The notes under the pieces were generated by a model that was not told the origin of the DNA, searched no databases, and worked only from the letters and a program-made list of their open reading frames with translations. A stretch of DNA of 64,000 bases from Pseudoxanthomonas daejeonensis (lineage in GTDB: Bacteria > Pseudomonadota > Gammaproteobacteria > Xanthomonadales > Xanthomonadaceae). The stretch spans positions 62,001-126,000 of the forward strand of contig NZ_PDWN01000012.1 of assembly GCF_010093205.1 (NCBI RefSeq). Direction: 5' to 3'. Made by a program: the position numbers and the translations under genes. Positions 35,652 through 43,123 of this stretch are shown one piece after another. Position 1 is the first letter of the stretch. The number at the start of each line of letters is the position of its first letter.

Positions 35652-35675
35652 CACCGCCCGCCGAATCCCTAAAAT
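35648..35675 (+). promoter_or_regulatory. tRNA-Gly promoter
   Basis: TTGACA (35648-35653, overlapping the pgsA stop) and TAAAAT (35670-35675), 16-bp spacer, almost consensus. Transcription would begin about 7 nt before the tRNA. Confidence 0.8.
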
Positions 35676-35688
35676 GCGCGTCTCCCAA

Positions 35689-35764
<76 letters not shown>

Positions 35765-35813
35765 GATAAGCTGATCCAGCCGTCGCCCAGGCGCCGGAAC
35801 GGATCGGAAACAG

Positions 35814-35837
35814 ACCCCGGCAACGGGGTTTTGTTTT
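35814..35837 (+). terminator. intrinsic terminator after tRNA-Gly
   Basis: ACCCCG-GCAA-CGGGGT stem with the tail TTTTGTTTT, 50 bp behind the tRNA. It separates tRNA-Gly from tRNA-Cys into two transcripts. Confidence 0.75.
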
Positions 35838-35863
35838 GTCGGCAGGCCGCAAGCGATTACACT
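35836..35863 (+). promoter_or_regulatory. tRNA-Cys promoter
   Basis: TTGTCG (35836-35841) and TACACT (35858-35863) with a 16-bp spacer, ending 15 bp before the tRNA. The -35 box overlaps the T-run of the preceding terminator. Confidence 0.6.
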
Positions 35864-35878
35864 GCGGTACGCACCACC

Positions 35879-35952
35879 GGCCTGGTGGCAGAGTGGTCAT
35901 GCAGCGGACTGCAAATCCGCGTACGCCGGTTCAATTCCGACCCAGGCCTCCA
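35879..35952 (+). tRNA. cysT: tRNA-Cys (anticodon GCA)
   Basis: 74 nt with encoded CCA. Acceptor GGCCTGG pairs with CCAGGCC; the anticodon arm GCGGA-CTGCAAA-TCCGC gives GCA. It corresponds to E. coli cysT by position. Confidence 0.97.
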
Positions 35953-35958
35953 TATCGA

Positions 35959-35985
35959 AAGCCCCTGAGCGATCAGGGGCTTTTT
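35959..35985 (+). terminator. intrinsic terminator after tRNA-Cys
   Basis: AAGCCCCTGA-GCGA-TCAGGGGCTT stem, 10 bp, with TTTTT tail, 7 bp behind the tRNA. Confidence 0.9.
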
Positions 35986-36078
35986 CGTTTCCAGGTGCGT
36001 CCAGCCGGTGCGGAGGGGCGGGGCCGGTGATCGGGCCTTGGCGGTGGATTCCCGCGCTGGCCACGCTTGTCGTCCCGC

Positions 36079-37092
36079 TCAGGGCCCTCGCGGCACCGGC
36101 CCGGTCGAGTGCCGGATCTGCAGCTGGTAGGGCACCCTGACGATGCTGCCCGGGCCGCGGCTGCTGATCTCGTCGAGCAACTGGTGAGCGGCGATCCGGC
36201 CCATCTCGCGGCTGGGCTGGCGGATCGTGCTCAGGCTGGGCCACACCTGGCGCGACATCGGGGTGTCGTCGAAGCCGAATACCGACAGCTGGTCAGGCAC
36301 GACCAGGCCGCGCGCGGCCGCCTCGTAGAGCACGCCACAGGCGGTGTCGTCATTGGCGCCAAAGATCGCCGTCGGAGGATCGTCCAGGTCGAGCAATCGC
36401 CTTGCGCCGGCGATACCCGAATCGAACGAGAATTCGCCTTCGATCACCAGCGCCGGATCCGGTTCGATCCCGGCGTTGTTCAACCCGTCCAGGTAGCCGG
36501 CCAGACGCCAGGCGCGCGCGCCATGGCTGCGGTGGCCGGTGATGTGGGCGATGCGCCGGTGCCCGAGCGCGACCACGTGGGCCATCATGTCGGCCACCGC
36601 GGCGCGCTCGTCCAGGGTCGCGCCGATGCGGGTGTTGTTGCGCTTGGCCGAGATGCCGGCATAGCGCACATCCAGCTCGCGCAGCCGCCGCAGCAGCGGC
36701 AGGTCGTCGGTCAGCGGGGGAGTCAGCACCAGTCCGTCGGGGCGGTACTGGTTGATCAGGCCTTCGACCGATTCGACGTGTCCGCGGCGGCCGAAATCGA
36801 CCGGACGCAGGGTCAGTCCGTAGTGGGCCTGTTCGCAGGCCGCCAGCACGCCCTCGATGATCTCCATGACGTAGTTCGACGACGGATTGTCGTACAGCAG
36901 GGAGATCAGGTACGAGCGCCGGCCGGCCAGGCTGCGTGCGGAGGAATTGGGCCGGTAGCGCAGCTGGCGCGCGGCTTCCTCGACCTTCAGGCGCGTGTCG
37001 TCGCGCACATTGGGTTCGCGATTGAACACCCGCGAGACGGTCTTCATCGACACGCCCGCGGCGGCGGCGACGTCCTCGATCCTTGCGCGCAT
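36079..37092 (-). CDS. LacI family transcriptional regulator
   Basis: 337-residue DNA-binding repressor-type protein. Residues 1-24 are the LacI helix-turn-helix (RIEDVAAAAGVSMKTVSRVF), then the hinge YRPNSSARSLAGRRS and a periplasmic-binding-like sugar domain ending FGFDDTPMSRQVWPSLSTIRQP. The effector is unknown. The start at 37092 is where the HTH begins; the frame upstream to 37359 runs through the tRNA and is not coding. It stands alone, reversed, between tRNA-Cys and tRNA-Leu, and is divergent from tRNA-Leu. No sugar-use genes are adjacent, so its targets are probably elsewhere or include its own promoter region. Confidence 0.9.
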   Translation of the reverse strand: MRARIEDVAAAAGVSMKTVSRVFNREPNVRDDTRLKVEEAARQLRYRPNSSARSLAGRRSYLISLLYDNPSSNYVMEIIEGVLAACEQAHYGLTLRPVDFGRRGHVESVEGLINQYRPDGLVLTPPLTDDLPLLRRLRELDVRYAGISAKRNNTRIGATLDERAAVADMMAHVVALGHRRIAHITGHRSHGARAWRLAGYLDGLNNAGIEPDPALVIEGEFSFDSGIAGARRLLDLDDPPTAIFGANDDTACGVLYEAAARGLVVPDQLSVFGFDDTPMSRQVWPSLSTIRQPSREMGRIAAHQLLDEISSRGPGSIVRVPYQLQIRHSTGPVPRGP

Positions 37093-37114
37093 GCGTCGTG
37101 GGTCCCCATTGCCC

Positions 37115-37134
37115 GCGGCCGGCGGGTCGGCCGC
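37115..37134. promoter_or_regulatory. candidate operator upstream of the LacI-type gene
   Basis: GCGGCC-8-GGCCGC inverted repeat lying 23 bp upstream of the regulator start and 59 bp before tRNA-Leu. Even-spaced dyads of this size suit LacI-family dimers, but the bases are all G/C, so chance is a real alternative. Confidence 0.3.
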
Positions 37135-37192
37135 ATCATAGCCTGCGACCCGGCCGCGGCGCCCGGCCCCGGTGGCACAATGCACGCGCCCT

Positions 37193-37276
37193 GCCCGGGT
37201 GGTGAAACTGGTAGACACAGGGGACTTAAAATCCCCCAGCCGCGAGGCTATGCGGGTTCGACCCCCGCCCCGGGCA
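37193..37276 (+). tRNA. leuZ: tRNA-Leu (anticodon UAA)
   Basis: 84 nt class II tRNA with a long variable arm. Acceptor GCCCGGG pairs with CCCGGGC; the anticodon arm GGGGA-CTTAAAA-TCCCC gives TAA; the T arm is GCGGG-TTCGACC-CCCGC. The discriminator A (37276) is followed by CAC, not CCA, so the 3' CCA is not encoded, unlike in the other three tRNAs here. Same isoacceptor and neighbourhood as E. coli leuZ. Confidence 0.95.
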
Positions 37277-37300
37277 CACCCGATATCCGCCAGGAGTTCC

Positions 37301-38599
37301 ATGTCCGAGCCGACCGCCCCGGTGCCGTTGCCGCCCGCCGATGCCCGCATCGCGGTCATCGGCCTGGGTTACGTCGGACTGCCGCTGGCGGTGGCGTTCG
37401 GTGCCGTGCGCGAAGTGCTGGGGTTCGACCTCGACGCCGGGCGGGTGCGGGAGCTGGGCGAGGGGATCGACCGCACCCTGGAGCTGGATGGCGCCGAGAT
37501 CCGCGCCGCGACCGGCCTGCGCCTGGACAGCGACCCGGCCGCGCTGGTGGGCTGCGAGGTGTTCATCGTCGCCGTGCCCACGCCTATCGACGCGTCGCAC
37601 CAGCCGGACCTGGAGCCGCTGCGCAGTGCCAGCGCGCTGGTCGGTGCAGCGCTGCGGCGCGGGGCGCTGGTGATCTACGAATCCACCGTGTATCCGGGCA
37701 CGACCGAGGAAATCTGCGTGCCGATCCTGGAGCAGGCTTCGGGGCTGCGCTTCAACGTCGACTTCAGCTGCGGCTACAGCCCGGAGCGGGTCAGTCCGGG
37801 CGACCGGCAGCGACGGCTGACCGACATCCGCAAGATCACCGCAGGCTCCACGCCCGGGGCGGCCGAAGCGGTCGATGCGCTGTACCGGCAGGTGATCAGC
37901 GCCGGCACGTTCCCGGCGCCGTCGATCCGCGTGGCCGAGGCAGCCAAGGTGGTGGAGAACATCCAGCGCGACGTCAACATCGCCCTGGTCAACGAGCTGG
38001 CGCTGGTGTTCGACCGGCTCGGCATCGATACCGGCGACGTGCTCGAGGCAGCCGGCACCAAATGGAACTTCCTGCCGTTCCGACCGGGCCTGGTCGGCGG
38101 CCATTGCATCGGCGTGGATCCGTACTACCTGCTGCACAAGTCCGAGAGCGTCGGCTACCACCCCGAGCTGATCCACACCGCACGCGAGGTCAACGAACGC
38201 GTCGGCGCGCACGTGGCGGGCCGGGTGCTGGCGATGCTGGGCGAGCGCGGCGTGGCGGCGGCCCAGGCGCGGGTGCTGGTCCTGGGCGTGACCTTCAAGG
38301 AGAACTGCCCGGACCTTCGCAACAGCCGTGCGCTGGACCTGGCACGGCAGCTGGCGGAGGCGGGCGCGCAGGTGGAAGCCTGCGACCCATGGGCCGATCC
38401 GGCCGAGGTCGCGCGGCAGGGCGTGACCCTGCTCGCCGAACCGCGGGCCGGCAGCTACGACGCCGTCGTCCTGGCCGTGGCGCACGATGGCTATCGCGGC
38501 TACGACGCAGCGCAGGTGCGCGCGCTGGGGCGTCCTGGCGCGGCGGTGTACGACGTCAAGTCGGCGTGGCCGCGCGCGGCGGTGGACGACCGCCTGTAG
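37301..38599 (+). CDS. nucleotide-sugar dehydrogenase (UDP-GlcNAc/GalNAc 6-dehydrogenase type)
   Basis: 432-residue enzyme of the UDP-glucose/GDP-mannose dehydrogenase family that oxidises C6 of a nucleotide sugar to a uronate. NAD motif GLGYVGLP (21-28), catalytic C269 in LVGGHCIGVDPYYL, then VLGVTFKENCPDLRNS and the C-terminal substrate domain. TDIRKITAGS and GTKWNFLPFRPGLVGGHC (as GTKWNFLPFRPG) are nearest to the WbpA/TviB/VipA subgroup, which act on UDP-HexNAc. The product would feed surface polysaccharide, but no glycosyltransferase genes are nearby. AGGAG five bases before the ATG. It begins only 24 nt after tRNA-Leu with no terminator between them. Confidence 0.88.
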   Translation: MSEPTAPVPLPPADARIAVIGLGYVGLPLAVAFGAVREVLGFDLDAGRVRELGEGIDRTLELDGAEIRAATGLRLDSDPAALVGCEVFIVAVPTPIDASHQPDLEPLRSASALVGAALRRGALVIYESTVYPGTTEEICVPILEQASGLRFNVDFSCGYSPERVSPGDRQRRLTDIRKITAGSTPGAAEAVDALYRQVISAGTFPAPSIRVAEAAKVVENIQRDVNIALVNELALVFDRLGIDTGDVLEAAGTKWNFLPFRPGLVGGHCIGVDPYYLLHKSESVGYHPELIHTAREVNERVGAHVAGRVLAMLGERGVAAAQARVLVLGVTFKENCPDLRNSRALDLARQLAEAGAQVEACDPWADPAEVARQGVTLLAEPRAGSYDAVVLAVAHDGYRGYDAAQVRALGRPGAAVYDVKSAWPRAAVDDRL

Positions 38600-38764
38600 G
38601 CGCAGGCGTCAACGCGACACGAGCGCCTGAATCGCGCGAGCGAGCGCCCGTGGCGGGGCTTGGACGCGTCCGTTCCTTCAAGCAGGCCCGGAAGCGGCGG
38701 TATTGCTTCGTTCCGGTCGGCCCGCGGCTAGACTGGATCGGGTCCGGTCCACGAGGGAGCAGGG

Positions 38765-40402
38765 ATGAGCCGTTACTCGGCCTATGCGGCCAGCTGGCTG
38801 CTGTTGCTGGTGTCGATGCCGCTGGCCTTGCGCTGGCCCGGCTGGTGGTGGGGCGTGGTGATCGCTTTGCTGCTGGTGCTGCTGGGGTCGTGGGACCTGT
38901 TGCAGACCCGCACCACGTTGCGCCGCAACTATCCGATCCTTGCCCACTTCCGCTACGGACTGGAATCGGTCGGTCCGGAGATGCGCCAGTACTTCATCGA
39001 AAGCGATACCGCCGAGGCCCCGTTCTCGCGCCAGCAAAGGACGCTGGTCTACCGCCGCGCCAAGAACGTGATGGACGTGGTCCCGTTCGGCTCGCTGCAG
39101 GACGCCTATGCGGTGGACTACGAATGGATCAACCACTCGCTGGCGCCGACCGAAATTCCCGACCACGATTTCCGCGTGGTGGTTGGTGCCGCTTGCGCGC
39201 GGCCGTACTCGGCCAGCGTCTTCAACATTTCGGCGATGAGCTTCGGTTCGCTGTCGGCCAATGCGGTGCGCGCACTGAACGAAGGCGCGCGGCGCGGAGG
39301 TTTCTACCACGACACCGGAGAGGGCTCGATCTCGCCCTATCACCTGGAAAACGGTGGCGATCTCGTGTGGGAGATCGGTTCGGGCTACTTCGGCTGTCGC
39401 GACGAAGCCGGACGCTTCGATCCGGCGCGTTTCGCCGAGCAGGCCGCGCGGCCGCAGGTGAAGATGATCGAGATCAAGCTCTCCCAGGGCGCCAAGCCCG
39501 GGCACGGCGGCGTCCTGCCGGCGGCCAAGGTCAGCGCGGAGATCGCGGCCACGCGCGGCGTGCCGATGGGGATCGACTGCGTTTCGCCAGCCCGGCACGC
39601 GGCCTTCGACACGCCGATGGGGCTGCTCCGGTTCGTGGCCCGGCTGCGCGAGCTCTCCGGCGGCAAGCCGGTCGGGTTCAAGCTGGCCATCGGCCACCCC
39701 TGGGAGTGGTTCGGCATCGCCAAGGCGATGGCCGAGAGCGCAACGTCGCAGCCGGAATGCCTGCCGGACTTCATCGTCGTCGATGGCGCCGAGGGCGGAA
39801 CCGGCGCGGCGCCGGCCGAGTTTATCGACCATATCGGCGTGCCGATGCACGAAGCGCTGCTGCTGGTCCACAACACCCTGGTCGGGCTGGACCTGCGCGA
39901 CCGGGTGCGGGTCGCGGCGGCCGGCAAGATCACCAGTGCCTTCGACATCGCGCGCACCCTGGCGCTCGGCGCGGACTGGTGCAATGCGGCGCGCGGCTAC
40001 ATGTTCGCGCTGGGTTGCATCCAGTCGCTGAGCTGCCATACCGACCGCTGCCCGACCGGGATCGCGACCCAGAACCCGCACCGCTGGAAGCACCTGGACC
40101 CGGCCGACAAAGCCACTCGCGTCCACCAGTTCCACGACAACACCCTGCGCGCGTTGCGCGACCTGCTGTGCGCATCGGGGCTGGAGCATCCCTCGGACCT
40201 GGGGCCGGAGCACATCCTGCGCAGGGTGTCGCCGGTGGAGATCCGTTCGCTGGCGGCGCTGTACCGCTACCTGCGCCCGGGCGAACTTCTGCAGCGTATT
40301 CCCGAGCATGCCGTCTTCCACGATTTCTGGGCCGAGGCCCGCAGCGACGCGTTCTGTCCCCCGGCCCGGGTCGATGCCCTGCGCCGGAGCAAGGCCAGCT
40401 GA
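38765..40402 (+). CDS. membrane-anchored FMN-binding glutamate synthase family protein
   Basis: 545 residues: two close helices at the N-terminus (about 8-24 and 27-45), then a glutamate-synthase-like TIM barrel with VFNISAMSFGSLSANAVRALN, HDTGEGSISPYHLE, KMIEIKLSQGAKPGHGG, IVVDGAEGGTGAAPAEF and SLSCHTDRCPTGIATQ. These are the FMN and iron-sulfur region signatures of GltB domain 2. There is no glutaminase domain, so it is not a normal glutamate synthase. Stand-alone versions are widespread and their reaction is unknown. The ATG at 38765 lies 8 bases after AGGGAG. Confidence 0.87.
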   Translation: MSRYSAYAASWLLLLVSMPLALRWPGWWWGVVIALLLVLLGSWDLLQTRTTLRRNYPILAHFRYGLESVGPEMRQYFIESDTAEAPFSRQQRTLVYRRAKNVMDVVPFGSLQDAYAVDYEWINHSLAPTEIPDHDFRVVVGAACARPYSASVFNISAMSFGSLSANAVRALNEGARRGGFYHDTGEGSISPYHLENGGDLVWEIGSGYFGCRDEAGRFDPARFAEQAARPQVKMIEIKLSQGAKPGHGGVLPAAKVSAEIAATRGVPMGIDCVSPARHAAFDTPMGLLRFVARLRELSGGKPVGFKLAIGHPWEWFGIAKAMAESATSQPECLPDFIVVDGAEGGTGAAPAEFIDHIGVPMHEALLLVHNTLVGLDLRDRVRVAAAGKITSAFDIARTLALGADWCNAARGYMFALGCIQSLSCHTDRCPTGIATQNPHRWKHLDPADKATRVHQFHDNTLRALRDLLCASGLEHPSDLGPEHILRRVSPVEIRSLAALYRYLRPGELLQRIPEHAVFHDFWAEARSDAFCPPARVDALRRSKAS

Positions 40403-40530
40403 ACGCGGAAGGGGCAAGGCGAGGGCGATGCCGACGACGACGCCGGCCGTGCAGCGGTGGCGCCTGCACGCACACGCCACGGGGCATGCGCCTAAACCCT
40501 CCGAAAGCACGCCCAGACGCCTCTGCGGCG

Positions 40531-40559
40531 TTGACCGGATCGCCACGCCCCATTAACAT
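40531..40559 (+). promoter_or_regulatory. tRNA-Val promoter
   Basis: TTGACC (40531-40536) and TAACAT (40554-40559), 17-bp spacer, 37 bp before the tRNA. Confidence 0.65.
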
Positions 40560-40596
40560 GCGCACCCGCATCAAGGTGCGGCTGATCCAGATTTCC

Positions 40597-40671
40597 GGGC
40601 GGTTAGCTCAGCGGTAGAGCATTGCCTTCACACGGCAAGGGTCACAGGTTCGATCCCTGTACCGCCCACCA
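40597..40671 (+). tRNA. tRNA-Val (anticodon CAC)
   Basis: 75 nt with encoded CCA. Acceptor GGGCGGT pairs with ACCGCCC; the anticodon arm TTGCC-TTCACAC-GGCAA gives CAC, reading GTG, the dominant Val codon of a GC-rich genome; the T arm is ACAGG-TTCGATC-CCTGT. Confidence 0.97.
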
Positions 40672-40705
40672 CATTCCAGGCCTGCACATGCGGGTGCTGT
40701 CGGAG

Positions 40706-40727
40706 AGGCCGGCCCTGCCGGCCTTTT
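40706..40727 (+). terminator. intrinsic terminator after tRNA-Val
   Basis: AGGCCGGC-CCT-GCCGGCCT stem (8 bp) followed by TTTT, 35 bp behind the tRNA. Confidence 0.85.
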
Positions 40728-40860
40728 CTGTTTCAGGCTCCCGCCCGTGCAGCCGGCCTCATCCCGCCGCGGGGGACGCGGATCCTGACAAGGCCGATGC
40801 CAGCAGGCATCATCGGGCGGTACCGGCCGCACAACGGCCCGCCAGCGGAGACCCCGAGCA

Positions 40861-42681
40861 TTGCGGCAGGACAGCCTCACCATCACCTATGTCCGCTGGC
40901 GCCTGCCCCTGCTGGTATCGGCGCTGGTCCTCATCCTGCTGGTGCCCTACCTGCTGATCCGGCAATGGACCGAGAACAGCCAGGAGGCCGACCGCTGGGT
41001 CCGCCACACCCAGCAGGTGGAATCTTCCACTCATAGCCTAGAAGCGATGATCCGCGAGCTCGATTCGATCGGCTTGGCCCTGGGCAGCGGCAGCAGCAAT
41101 CCGCGACTGCGCCAGCGCCTGGAGGAAACCCTCGCGCGGATCGATCCGCAGCTGAGGCAGCTGACCGAACTGAGCCGCGACAACCCCGGGCAGCAGATCC
41201 TCATCGGCCGCCTGCAGACCCTGATCGAGCGTCGCATCGACGTGGCGAGGCGGCTGAGCATGGGCGTGACCCCGGCCGAACGCCTGGACCTGATCGACGA
41301 GCTCTACGGCAAGTACCAGGTCCGCGACCTGTTCACGAATTTCATGGCCAATGAGCGTTCCTTGCTGGTCGAACGCAGCGCCTATGCCGACCGGCAGCGC
41401 GAACGCGTGCGCTGGCTGGGCCTGGCTGCGCTCATGGCCCAGCTGACGCTCATGGGCGTGGTCATCTACCTGCTGTACCGGATGGAGCAACGACGGGCCG
41501 ATTCGGAGGGCGAGGTGCGCCAGGCCAGTGCGCGGGCGTTGGCGGTGGTGCAGACGGTGCGCGAACCGATCGTGCTGCTGGACCGCGAACTGCGCGTGCT
41601 GATGCACAACACCGCCTTCGCCGAGCTCTACGCCGACGAGGACGGCGACGAGCATTACGAGCGCCTGGACGAGATCGGGCACGGCGCCTGGCGCGACCCG
41701 GTGATCCGCCAGCGCCTGAGCGAAGTGCTCGCCCGCGGTCGCGAACTATGGGATTTCGAACACGTCCAGCGCACTGCCGACGGGGTCAGCCGGACCATGC
41801 TGCTCAACGCCCGGCGCATGCAGTTGCCCGATCGCGACGACGACGTCGCGCTGATGACGGTCAGCGACATCAGCGCACAGAAGGCCGCGCAGCACCGGAT
41901 CGGCGAGCTCAACCGGCAGCTGGAGGGCAAGATCGAACAGGTCACCGAGGTGAATCGCGAACTTGAAGCGTTCAGCTATTCGGTGTCCCACGACCTTCGC
42001 GCCCCGCTGCGCCATGTGGCAGGATTCGCAGACAAGCTCTCGCGCCACCTCGGCGACGGGATCGACGAAAAGGGGACGCACTACCTGGAGGTGATCGGCA
42101 GCTCCGCGCGGAGGATGTCGACCCTGATCGACGACCTGCTGGTCTATTCGCGCCTGGGCCGCAACGCGATGAAGCTGCAGGCGGTGGACATGCAGTCCCT
42201 CGTCCACGAGACGCGGGCGATGCTGGATGCGAACCGGCAGGCCGACGCCGCCGAAGGCGTCGCGGCGCACCGGATCGACTGGCGAATCGCGCCTTTGCCG
42301 GTGCTGGTGGCCGACGAGAACATGATGCGGCAGGTGTGGCTGAACCTGCTGGGCAACGCGGTCAAGTACTCCGCCCGCAGGGAACCGGCGGTGATCGAAG
42401 TCGCTTGCGAGGTGCAGGAGGACGGCGGCCACCACTTCAGCGTCCGCGACAACGGGGTAGGTTTCGACATGGAGTACGCCGGCAAGCTGTTCGGGGTGTT
42501 CCAGCGGTTGCACAAGGCCAGCGACTATCCGGGCACCGGCATCGGCCTGGCCAGCGTGCGCCGGGTCGTGACGCGACTGGGCGGCAAGGTCTGGGCCGAG
42601 TCGGTCCCGGACCAGGGTTCCACCTTCCACTTCGTCCTGCCTCCGCAGGACAATATTTCAACGGGCGAAACCTTCAAATGA
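40861..42681 (+). CDS. membrane sensor histidine kinase with CHASE3-like and PAS domains
   Basis: 606 residues starting at TTG 40861 (GGAG ten bases upstream; no nearer ATG keeps the first helix). Two helices, about 12-33 and 184-205, enclose a mostly helical periplasmic domain of 150 residues resembling CHASE3. A PAS domain (about 225-345) with VREPIVLLDRELRVLMHN follows, then a HisKA with H377 in SYSVSHDLRAPLRHVAGF and an HATPase with LLGNAVKYSARREP, DNGVGFDM and GTGIGLASVRRVV. The kinase core is of the phytochrome-like type. Overlaps the next gene as ATGA; first of a three-gene signalling operon. Confidence 0.88.
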   Translation: MRQDSLTITYVRWRLPLLVSALVLILLVPYLLIRQWTENSQEADRWVRHTQQVESSTHSLEAMIRELDSIGLALGSGSSNPRLRQRLEETLARIDPQLRQLTELSRDNPGQQILIGRLQTLIERRIDVARRLSMGVTPAERLDLIDELYGKYQVRDLFTNFMANERSLLVERSAYADRQRERVRWLGLAALMAQLTLMGVVIYLLYRMEQRRADSEGEVRQASARALAVVQTVREPIVLLDRELRVLMHNTAFAELYADEDGDEHYERLDEIGHGAWRDPVIRQRLSEVLARGRELWDFEHVQRTADGVSRTMLLNARRMQLPDRDDDVALMTVSDISAQKAAQHRIGELNRQLEGKIEQVTEVNRELEAFSYSVSHDLRAPLRHVAGFADKLSRHLGDGIDEKGTHYLEVIGSSARRMSTLIDDLLVYSRLGRNAMKLQAVDMQSLVHETRAMLDANRQADAAEGVAAHRIDWRIAPLPVLVADENMMRQVWLNLLGNAVKYSARREPAVIEVACEVQEDGGHHFSVRDNGVGFDMEYAGKLFGVFQRLHKASDYPGTGIGLASVRRVVTRLGGKVWAESVPDQGSTFHFVLPPQDNISTGETFK

Positions 42682-43121
42682 GCACGATCCGCACCATCCT
42701 GCTGGCCGAAGACAATGCCGCCGACGCCGAAATGGCCATCGATGCGCTGCGCGAGGCCAACCTCGCCAACCCGATCGTCCACGTCGAGGACGGGGTGGAG
42801 GCGATGGAGTACCTGCTCCGCAAGGGCGCGTACGCAAACCGCACCGACGAGGAGCCGGCGGTGCTGCTGCTCGACATCAAGATGCCGCGCATGGACGGGC
42901 TGGAAGTGCTGCAGCGCATCCGCGCCGACGACAAGCTGCGGCGCATCCCGGTGGTGATCCTGTCGTCCTCGCGCGAGGAAAGCGACCTGGCGCGCAGCTG
43001 GGACCTGGGCGTGAACGCATACGTGGTCAAGCCGGTGGACGTGGGCCAGTTCTTCGGCGCGGTGAAGACGCTCGGCAAATTCTGGGCGGTCATCAACGAA
43101 GCGCCCGGCGGCGAAGGCTGA
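42678..43121 (+). CDS. single-domain response regulator, Rcp1-like
   Basis: 147 residues, a stand-alone receiver with no output domain. Acidic pocket near E11-D12 (LLAEDNAADAEM), phosphoacceptor D66 in LLLDIKMPRMDGLEVL, switch serines in VVILSSSREE and the conserved lysine in AYVVKPVD. The longer alpha4-beta5 region and the D-N-x2-D opening are those of Rcp1-type regulators, which partner phytochrome-like kinases. It probably relays phosphate between the flanking kinases. Confidence 0.92.
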   Translation: MSTIRTILLAEDNAADAEMAIDALREANLANPIVHVEDGVEAMEYLLRKGAYANRTDEEPAVLLLDIKMPRMDGLEVLQRIRADDKLRRIPVVILSSSREESDLARSWDLGVNAYVVKPVDVGQFFGAVKTLGKFWAVINEAPGGEG

Positions 43122-43123
43122 CG

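Noticed and set aside
36067-40617. A plus-strand open frame of 1516 codons
   Set aside because: It passes antisense through the LacI-type gene, then through tRNA-Leu and out of frame through two well-supported genes. Shadow of GC-rich codon use.
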